Part shown: in pieces, positions 59,141 through 64,000 of the stretch | Numbering within the stretch: the stretch's first letter is position 1 | Layout of the letters: every line of letters begins with the position of its first letter | From: Saccharopolyspora_D taberi | Lineage (GTDB): Bacteria; Actinomycetota; Actinomycetes; Mycobacteriales; Pseudonocardiaceae | Direction of reading: 5' to 3' | Length of the DNA stretch: 64,000 bases | NCBI RefSeq assembly: GCF_039534165.1 | Contig: NZ_BAAAUX010000015.1 | Location: forward strand, 1-64,000 | Notes under the pieces: model-generated | The model's database searches: none | The model's input: the letters and a program-made list of their open reading frames with translations, nothing else | What the model was told of the DNA's origin: nothing | Translations under genes and position numbers: made by a program

Positions 59141-59220
59141 CCACCGTTCGCGGTGGTAAGCCCTTCGGGGCTTCCGCGCCCGGCACAGCGGGCGTGCCCC
59201 GGCTTCGGCCGGGCACGCCC
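59141..59220. ncRNA. Three consecutive TTCG-tetraloop hairpins (possible structured RNA or ssDNA element)
   Basis: CCACCG-TTCG-CGGTGG (59141-59156), AAGCCC-TTCG-GGGCTT (59158-59173) and GGGCGTGCCCCGGC-TTCG-GCCGGGCACGCCC (59190-59220) follow each other closely, the last with one bulged C. TTCG loops make very stable RNA hairpins. The set could be a small RNA, a terminator array for a transcript from the oriT region, or a single-strand initiation site. Which of these is not decidable here. Confidence 0.45.
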
Positions 59221-59342
59221 TCGTCATCTGCACCTCTTCCCCGCTCGGAAGTCGGGTTTCCCCGGCGCGTCGGGACGCTGCCTCAACCAGCGGCCTTAGC
59301 GTCGAGACCGCCACGGCAAACCGTCAGGAAGGGAGTGCGGGG

Positions 59343-59969
59343 ATGGCCGAGTCAACGTCCACCCGCGGCCAGCGGCCGCGCCGGTCGACCAGGATCAGCC
59401 AGCAGCTGGAGCGGGCCCGGCAGCGCAACGCTGATCAACTCGCCGAGCAGAAGCAGCGGGAGCTGCGCGTCGAGGACGAGCTGCGCGAGTTCATCGATGC
59501 TGGGGATGCCATCGCGACCGAGGAAGCCTCCTGCGGGGAGAAGGTCGCCGCCCTCCAGCGCAAGATCGACGAGACGCGGTCCAAGTCGCAGGAGAAGGTC
59601 GCCGGCGAGCACGCCCGGCAAGCGAGGGCAGCGCTGGCAATCCACGAGGTCGGCCGTCGCACGGTGGAGCAGGTGGCCGATCTGCTGGAGCTGCGCAGCG
59701 AGAAGGAAGCCCGCCGGTTGATCGCGGCAGGCCGCGCGACCGCCGAGCAGGAGGAGACCACCGGCAAGGCACAGGAAGAGGGCCGGGCCGCAGGCCAACC
59801 CCACGCGGATGTCGGGCAGCAGGCGACGGCGGGAGCGGTGGCCGAGGAGCCCACCGGCGCCGAGTCAGGGGAACAGCGACATCTGCGCGGGGTCGATGGT
59901 CAGCAGTACCGCCCGGACCCTGGTTTCGTCCCAGCCTCGGTCGCGGACGGCGGCCGCCAGAGCGCGTGA
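59343..59969 (+). CDS. Coiled-coil hypothetical protein (208 aa) next to candidate oriT
   Basis: ATG at 59343 follows GAAGGGAGTGCGGGG. Basic N-terminus (RGQRPRRSTRIS), a long charged coiled coil (about 18-95), a helical segment IHEVGRRTVEQVADLLELRSEKEARRLIAAG with HTH-like features, then a low-complexity tail. Divergent from the relaxase side and beside the repeat region, so an accessory relaxosome role is possible but unproven. Its 3' end overlaps the convergent HNH-like gene by 105 bp, which makes the true end less certain. Confidence 0.5.
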   Translation: MAESTSTRGQRPRRSTRISQQLERARQRNADQLAEQKQRELRVEDELREFIDAGDAIATEEASCGEKVAALQRKIDETRSKSQEKVAGEHARQARAALAIHEVGRRTVEQVADLLELRSEKEARRLIAAGRATAEQEETTGKAQEEGRAAGQPHADVGQQATAGAVAEEPTGAESGEQRHLRGVDGQQYRPDPGFVPASVADGGRQSA

Positions 59970-60500
59970 GCGCTCGGCGCGCTCGTGCCGCAGCAGCCCG
60001 GACCAGCGGCGGATCCACCAGCGGGGCCGTCCGCCGCCGCGGCCCCTGGCGGCCATGCGGCGCAGGTTGTCGGCCTGGGTGGACGGCCAGAGGTGCCCGA
60101 CGGCCGGGTCGGGATGGGCACGCACGCAGATCGGGTTGTCACAGGCCGCGTGCTCGATGACCTGTCCGAACGCGACGGGCACGCCGAGTTGGTAGGCGAC
60201 GGCGAACCGGTGGGCCTTGACCGTGCGTTCGCGGCCGTCGCGGGTGATCGAAAACGTGCCGTACCCGTCGTTGCTGATCGCTCCGGTCCAGATCGCGCAG
60301 TGTTCGTCGGGGCCGATCACGACCCGCCGGTAGAAGCGCTTTATCTCGGCGGCGTGGGCGACCGGGTCGACAACGAGCGCTTCGGTCAGCGGTGGCGCGG
60401 CCGATACCGGTTCGGGTTGGGTGGGCGGGGCTACCGGGTCGGGGAGCGGGCCGGGTGCGACCGGCTCCCCGAACAGCGGCAGCGTCTCCGGTCCGCTCAC
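59865..60500 (-). CDS. HNH-like nuclease domain protein (211 aa)
   Basis: The central part reads CAIWTGAISNDGYGTFSI, then KAHRFAVAYQLGV and IEHAACDNPICVRAHPDPAVGHLWPSTQADNLRRM. This is the pattern of small HNH-type endonucleases in phages (Cys...His, CDNP.CVxPxHL), though the second part is spread out (CVRAHPDPAVGHLW). The N-terminus is Pro-rich and low-complexity. It ends ADPAQMSLFP. Stop overlaps the coiled-coil gene's 3' end. Confidence 0.6.
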   Translation of the reverse strand: MSGPETLPLFGEPVAPGPLPDPVAPPTQPEPVSAAPPLTEALVVDPVAHAAEIKRFYRRVVIGPDEHCAIWTGAISNDGYGTFSITRDGRERTVKAHRFAVAYQLGVPVAFGQVIEHAACDNPICVRAHPDPAVGHLWPSTQADNLRRMAARGRGGGRPRWWIRRWSGLLRHERAERSRALAAAVRDRGWDETRVRAVLLTIDPAQMSLFP

Positions 60501-60504
60501 GATC

Positions 60505-60939
60505 TCACCTGCTGGCCGGGCGGCCGTAGCCGTACATCATCGCCCGTGCCTGGGCGGTCTCCCGGCGGAAGCCACGCACCCACAGGGTCACGATCAGCAC
60601 CACCACGGCAGCCATGATCGGGAACGCCACGGCGGTGGTGGGCTCGCCCTGGGCGACGGCCGCGGCCAGCGGCAGTGTGGCCAGCCCGGCGGCGGCGAAC
60701 AGCGGCCGCCGGCGGGGCACTCGCGGCGCGAGCCACCGGCGGGTGATCCAGGCGACGGCGAGCCCGGCCAGGGCTCCCAGCACCGCGAGCACGGGCACGC
60801 CGGTCAGCCAGTCGCTGCCGCGGGCGAACGCGGTGCCGGTTGCGATGTTGACCAGGCCCGCGACGGCGGCGCCCAGGAAGACGCCCAGGCCGGCGGCGCC
60901 GCAGAACCGGGCGAAGACGATGAAGCTGCGGAACCTCAT
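60505..60939 (-). CDS. Small polytopic membrane protein (144 aa)
   Basis: Starts at the ATG at 60939; the frame upstream is open but not native-looking. Four hydrophobic segments are seen (FVFARFCGAAGLGVFLGAAVAG, VPVLAVLGALAGLAVAWI, FAAAGLATLPLAAAVA, FPIMAAVVVLIVTLWV), with a basic/aromatic tail. No family recognised. The 263 bp between it and 61203 shows no clear gene, with a GGCCGGGCACC/GGTGCCCGGCCGGG dyad near 61096-61132. Confidence 0.55.
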   Translation of the reverse strand: MRFRSFIVFARFCGAAGLGVFLGAAVAGLVNIATGTAFARGSDWLTGVPVLAVLGALAGLAVAWITRRWLAPRVPRRRPLFAAAGLATLPLAAAVAQGEPTTAVAFPIMAAVVVLIVTLWVRGFRRETAQARAMMYGYGRPASR

Positions 60940-61202
60940 GTCGATCGAGGGTACGGCACAGCGGCGACATGATCGGCCCGTGCGATGGGTGTGACGTCGG
61001 GAAACGGTGCCCGCCGGGCGGTGGAGCCTGGCAGGCCGACCGGCCTCAGACGGCCCTGCGGACATCTTCGTCATCTCCTCGAAGGGGAAGCTGGCCCGGC
61101 CGGGCACCAGGGGAAGGTGGTGCCCGGCCGGGTGAGCGGGCAGCGGCGCCGGTGGTGAGGCGGCGCGCGCCCAGCTCGGCCAGTTGGTCTCGGGGGCCGA
61201 AA

Positions 61203-61382
61203 TCAGACCGGTGCGTCCGGTTTCCCGTCGGGCTCTCGGAGCGGGGCCGGACCGTCATCGCCGTGTTCTCCGGTGGCGGACCGTCGCCGGCGAGGCGGAT
61301 ACACGAGGGAGAGCCAGCAGAGCAGGCTCAGTTCCCGCCAGTAGCGGGCCGTGCGGACCAGGTGCAGGACGAGGTGGTGCAT
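61203..61382 (-). CDS. Small hypothetical protein (59 aa)
   Basis: ATG at 61382 with GAAAGG eight bases upstream; a longer frame to 61412 exists. The N-terminal half is a basic amphipathic/hydrophobic helix (MHHLVLHLVRTARYWRELSLLCWLSLVYPP). The rest is charged and disordered. It lies 84 bp past the ssb stop. Weak evidence for a real gene. Confidence 0.35.
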   Translation of the reverse strand: MHHLVLHLVRTARYWRELSLLCWLSLVYPPRRRRSATGEHGDDGPAPLREPDGKPDAPV

Positions 61383-61418
61383 GAGCCGGGCCTTTCGGGA
61401 GGTCGCGGGCATGAAAAA

Positions 61419-61448
61419 CGGGGCACGGCACCGAAGTGCCGTGCCCCG
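61419..61448 (-). terminator. Intrinsic terminator of ssb
   Basis: CGGGGCACGGCAC and GTGCCGTGCCCCG form a perfect 13-bp stem with a TTCG loop (minus strand), followed by TTTTT. It ends the ssb transcript just past its stop at 61466. Confidence 0.9.
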
Positions 61449-61465
61449 TGGCCGGTTGCTGCGGA

Positions 61466-61918
61466 TCAGAAGGGCGGCCGCTCACCGGTGCCGGCGCCCG
61501 CGCCGGCCGGGGCGGACTCCCAGGGGCCGTTGTCGGCGGCCGCTCCCTGCGACCGGGTCGCCTTGTTGACCGTCGCGGTCGCGTAGCGCAGGTCGGGGCC
61601 GATCGCGTCGACCTCCAGCTCCATGACGGTGCGCTTGTCGCCTTCCTTGGTCTCGAACGACCGTTGGCGCAGGCGGCCCTGGACGATGACGCGCATCCCG
61701 CGCGTCAGGGTCTCGGCGACGTTCTCGGCCATCTGCCGCCAGATGTTGCAGCGCAGGAACAGCGCGTCGCCGTCCTTCCACTCGCCGGTCTGCCGGTCGA
61801 AGTACCTCGGGTTGTTCGCCACGGTTAGGTTGGCCACGGCCGCGCCAGACGGGGTGAAGCGCAGCTCCGGGTCGGCGGTGAGGTTGCCGACAACGGTGAT
61901 CTCGGTTTCGCCAGCCAT
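61466..61918 (-). CDS. ssb: Single-stranded DNA-binding protein
   Basis: ATG at 61918 follows CAGGAGGACATC. The 150-aa protein has the OB-fold pattern of bacterial SSB: ITVVGNLTADPELRFTPSGAAVANLTVANN, then FLRCNIWRQMAENVAETLTRGMRVIVQGRLRQRSFE. The end is Gly/Ala-rich with PPF as the acidic-tip substitute (ending GTGERPPF). It coats single-stranded DNA during transfer or replication. It is shorter than typical chromosomal actinobacterial SSB and is followed by a strong terminator. Confidence 0.95.
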   Translation of the reverse strand: MAGETEITVVGNLTADPELRFTPSGAAVANLTVANNPRYFDRQTGEWKDGDALFLRCNIWRQMAENVAETLTRGMRVIVQGRLRQRSFETKEGDKRTVMELEVDAIGPDLRYATATVNKATRSQGAAADNGPWESAPAGAGAGTGERPPF

Positions 61919-62052
61919 GATGTCCTCCTGTGAAGTCGGTGATTGCCAGCACCGACAACCCGCTCGCCACCTGCACCAACCCGGTTGGTGACCGGGTCCG
62001 TGCCCGAGGGGCTGTCGATCTGCGACTCCCGAATCAGGGCGTGGCTGGTGGT

Positions 62053-62109
62053 GCAAGGGGGCGCGTCAGCGCATCGGCGAAGCCGACGCCGAAGGCGCCC
62101 TTGCACCAG
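62053..62109. repeat. Inverted repeat upstream of ssb
   Basis: GGTGCAAGGGGGCGC and GGCGCCCTTGCACC form a ~13-bp stem enclosing about 30 bases with a further CGGC/GCCG dyad. It lies in the 276-bp gap between ssb and the gene ending at 62195. It may terminate the upstream leftward gene or regulate ssb. Confidence 0.5.
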
Positions 62110-62194
62110 CGGACTCGTCCTGATCAGATCCGCGTAGATCGACATCCCCGGCACGGCACCCGGCCGCCCCGCCACCCATCTGCCCCTGGCTGGA

Positions 62195-62503
62195 TCAGCG
62201 GCGTGTGCTGCGTCGCCGCGCCAGGACGGGATGCTCGGGGCGGACGGTGAACACGGCTCCGTAGCCGCCGTCGAGTTCGTCGATGACCTCGACCTCGTAG
62301 AGCTGGCCGCATGGTGTGCACATCACGAGGTGCTGGTCCTGCACGGCGTCGCCGGGCAGGCGCGCGGTGCGGTCACAGCAGGGCATTTCGGCGTCGAGCT
62401 GGCTTCGTGGAGCGGGATCGGTGTAGCGGCGGATCCTGGTACCTGGAACGAGCTGATTCGGGTCCACCGGATAGCCGGCGCTGTAGAAGGTGGTGCTGGT
62501 CAT
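62195..62503 (-). CDS. Small hypothetical protein with Cys pairs (102 aa)
   Basis: ATG at 62503 with AAAGGA upstream. The sequence has CCDRTARLP and CTPCGQLYEVEVI, so a zinc site of four Cys is possible (CC...CTPC). The C-terminal part is beta-rich (YEVEVIDELDGGYGAVFTVR) with a basic end. No family recognised; likely an accessory of the replication region. Confidence 0.55.
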   Translation of the reverse strand: MTSTTFYSAGYPVDPNQLVPGTRIRRYTDPAPRSQLDAEMPCCDRTARLPGDAVQDQHLVMCTPCGQLYEVEVIDELDGGYGAVFTVRPEHPVLARRRSTRR

Positions 62504-62595
62504 GCCAAACGGGTCCTTTCACTCGGATGTGAGTGAGCGCCGCGCGCCGGGTGGTCGGTTCTGGTGCGCGGGCAGGAAACGGGTGCGGTGCGGCG

Positions 62596-63510
62596 TTACC
62601 GGGTCGGGCCGGTGACGTGCCGGGGACGGTCGATGCCCCAGGCCATGCCGTCGCGGATGGTGGTGTCGGCTTCGCGTTCGGTGAATCCGTCGTGGCCGAT
62701 GTGGCGCTGTGCCGCCGCCCGCAGCGCGCTGCGGGCGGTGTGCTCGTCGAGCTCGCCGCCGCCGACCAGCCGTCCCAGCCGCCCCGCGGCCCGCAGCAGG
62801 GTGTTGCGCCGGGAACCGGTGGTGGCCAGCGCGACCGCGTCGGTTTCGCCTTCCACGACCGCGGCCACGTACGCGCTGGCCCGGCCTGCCGGGAGATCGA
62901 GTTCGATCGGGTCCGGTGGAGGTGGCGGCGTCAGCGCTTCGACCAGCCACAACGGCAGCGGGGCGATCTCGGCGCGGTTCATGGCCCGGTAGTAGCCCTC
63001 CGGCCGCACCGATCCAGCGGCGACGATGTAACCGCCGGCGCCGCGGGTGTCGACCCGCCAGCCCAGCCGGGCGACCGTCGACCGCAGTTCCGGCTCTTCC
63101 GGGGCGCGGAAGTACAAGTGCAGGCCCCCGGTCGGGGTGGCCACGGTGTAGGTATCGCCGGGATAGGGCTGCCCGGCGGCCTCGGCCAGGCGGGCGAGCA
63201 CGTCCCGGCCGCCCCGGGCCCTGGGCCATTCCGGCGGCGGTTCGTGCCCGTGGCCGTCGTCGAGATCAACGACGTGCAGGCCGCTGGGCCCGGTGGCGAT
63301 GCCGACGTTGTAGGGCACCGAGCTCCACCAGTCGCGGATCTGGTCGTCCTCGCAGGTGGCGGCCGATTCCCAGTCGCGTAGCGCGGGCTTCTTGCTGCGG
63401 GGCCACAGCGGGAACACCGCGTGGCCGGCGTAGGACGCCTCCAGTGCGACGCGCATCAGGCGCGGTGGCGGGCTGGAGGCGCGGGGTCGGTTCGTGGCGG
63501 GACTGCTCAT
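62596..63510 (-). CDS. Bifunctional primase/polymerase (Prim-Pol) domain protein
   Basis: ATG at 63510 follows AGGAAGGA. The 304-aa product begins LEASYAGHAVFPLWPRSKKPAL (the conserved PrimPol start), then VGIATGPSGLHVVDLDDGHG (catalytic Asp-x-Asp), YTVATPTGGLHLYFRAPE (catalytic His) and VDTRGAGGYIVAAGS. A C-terminal helical region follows (about 200-304). It should initiate primers on ssDNA for plasmid or element replication. It is larger than the Prim-Pol at 24097 and is a separate gene. Confidence 0.85.
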   Translation of the reverse strand: MSSPATNRPRASSPPPRLMRVALEASYAGHAVFPLWPRSKKPALRDWESAATCEDDQIRDWWSSVPYNVGIATGPSGLHVVDLDDGHGHEPPPEWPRARGGRDVLARLAEAAGQPYPGDTYTVATPTGGLHLYFRAPEEPELRSTVARLGWRVDTRGAGGYIVAAGSVRPEGYYRAMNRAEIAPLPLWLVEALTPPPPPDPIELDLPAGRASAYVAAVVEGETDAVALATTGSRRNTLLRAAGRLGRLVGGGELDEHTARSALRAAAQRHIGHDGFTEREADTTIRDGMAWGIDRPRHVTGPTR

Positions 63511-63591
63511 ACTTCGGGTCCTTCCTGCGGTTGAGGATATGAGCGACATGGGGCGCGGGCGTCGCAGCAACGCCCGTCCGCGCGTTCTGGA

Positions 63592-63999
63592 TCAGGGGCG
63601 CAGCGCGAGGCGGACGAGGTTGGCCATCCAAGGCAGCGACGGCGGGGAACTCGAGATCCCGTCCTCGGGAACGACGCCGTTGACGGTGAGCTGCCAGTAG
63701 TCACCGCGAGGCCCATAGGGGGCGCTCTCCTGGCGGGAGATCACAGTGACCAGGGCGCCGGCGTCGTCGCGGGCGATGGCGGTGACCTCGATTCCGACCG
63801 GCAGACGAGCCGGTCCTGTTTCGAGCTCGCGGTAGTTCAGGGCGACCGGCATCGCGCGCAGGCAGCGGCTGACTTCGACCAGCACGCCGCGGGCGTGATT
63901 CCACGAGCCGAACTCGCCCGCGCTGCCTGTTCGCAGGATGTTGGTGTCGACCTCGGTGGGGAGTACGTAGCTGCGGCGGTAGTCATGGAGTCCGAACAT
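63592..63999 (-). CDS. Hypothetical protein at the window edge
   Basis: The frame begins at an ATG at 63999, the second-last base of the window, so the true start may lie outside. The 135-aa product is soluble and mixed alpha/beta (GVLVEVSRCLRAMPVALNYRELE, LPVGIEVTAIARDDAGALVTVISR). No family is recognised. Confidence 0.45.
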   Translation of the reverse strand: MFGLHDYRRSYVLPTEVDTNILRTGSAGEFGSWNHARGVLVEVSRCLRAMPVALNYRELETGPARLPVGIEVTAIARDDAGALVTVISRQESAPYGPRGDYWQLTVNGVVPEDGISSSPPSLPWMANLVRLALRP

Positions 64000-64000
64000 C

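Larger units (their letters stand above)
58430..59342. other. 913-bp non-coding region with candidate oriT and structured RNA/DNA
   Basis: No convincing gene. About 58430-58700 is distinctly AT-richer than the rest of the window, with a TTGCC-aacttgc-GGCAA dyad near 58511. An ~84-bp interrupted inverted repeat (58716-58799) follows, then a related hairpin (58864-58890) and a series of TTCG-loop hairpins (59141-59220). The region lies between the leftward relaxase-side genes and the rightward gene at 59343, the typical place for oriT or a replication origin. Confidence 0.6.

Noticed and set aside
1..64000. tRNA, rRNA, integrase, excisionase or att sites
   Set aside because: Looked for by eye and not found; an integrase or Rep gene may lie outside the window, so I do not claim ICE or plasmid.

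Overview
The window is high-GC actinobacterial DNA, most like Pseudonocardiales (Amycolatopsis/Saccharopolyspora relatives). The signs are GTG starts, ATGA/GTGA stop-start overlaps, a WhiB-like protein, an XRE(DUF5753)/DUF397 pair, DUF4913, DUF6624 and a SCO6880/PrgI-type conjugation ATPase system. Most of it reads as a conjugative element (an ICE or large plasmid) with a metabolic cargo island. I see no integrase, excisionase, replication initiator, att site, rRNA or tRNA, so the ends of the element lie outside the window and plasmid versus ICE is undecided.

Layout. (1) 1-5.7 kb: accessory operon of small HTH and membrane proteins, a Pycsar-effector-like membrane protein, a GGDEF protein, a P-loop kinase-like protein, an HTH protein, a YdjM-like membrane hydrolase, a zinc-ribbon/HTH protein and a MazG-like pyrophosphohydrolase. 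(2) 5.7-10.7 kb: PP2C-like phosphatase, XRE/DUF397 pair with a palindromic control region, then small plasmid-type proteins, one carrying half of an NB-ARC module. (3) 10.9-21.1 kb: cargo island with a meta-pathway trio (hydratase, acylating acetaldehyde dehydrogenase, 4-hydroxy-2-oxovalerate aldolase), a carrier protein, a CitE-like lyase, a MaoC-like hydratase, an Eis-like acetyltransferase, an HTH-TPR regulator, an APH-like kinase, a PIG-L deacetylase, a CofE-like F420-glutamate ligase homologue and a DUF6624 protein. No ring-cleavage dioxygenase is present, so a biosynthetic use of these enzymes is more likely than aromatic catabolism. (4) 21.1-32.3 kb: accessory and replication-related genes around a 38-bp perfect palindrome shared by two divergent units (small Prim-Pol, zinc-ribbon protein, DEDDh exonuclease, ASCH and NYN proteins). 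(5) 32.3-36.3 kb: a tightly overlapping leftward five-gene cassette (two HTH-type proteins, ImmA/IrrE peptidase, MAB_1171c/DUF6545 membrane protein, amidohydrolase), resembling a peptidase/repressor switch.

(6) 37-48.7 kb: rightward type IV secretion operon: ParA-like protein, VirB2-like pilin, TcpC/VirB8-like protein, VirB6-like channel, SCO6880-type protein, VirB4-like ATPase (with a 46-N gap), NlpC/P60 hydrolase, VirD4/TraD coupling ATPase, DUF4913 protein, a second GGDEF protein and a WhiB-like protein. (7) 49-51.8 kb: EEP-family nuclease, SAM methyltransferase, small proteins. (8) 51.9-59.3 kb: a very large MobF relaxase-helicase with duplicated C-terminal modules (10-N gap), a zinc-finger protein, and an intergenic region with a large interrupted inverted repeat that is my best oriT candidate, plus three TTCG-loop hairpins. 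(9) 59.3-64 kb: coiled-coil protein, HNH-like protein, membrane protein, SSB, a zinc-binding small protein and a second Prim-Pol.

The T4SS, coupling protein, relaxase and candidate oriT make a near-complete transfer machine; SSB, two Prim-Pols and the exonuclease could support replication of the transferred strand. All functional calls rest on reading the translated sequence by eye. No database search was run.
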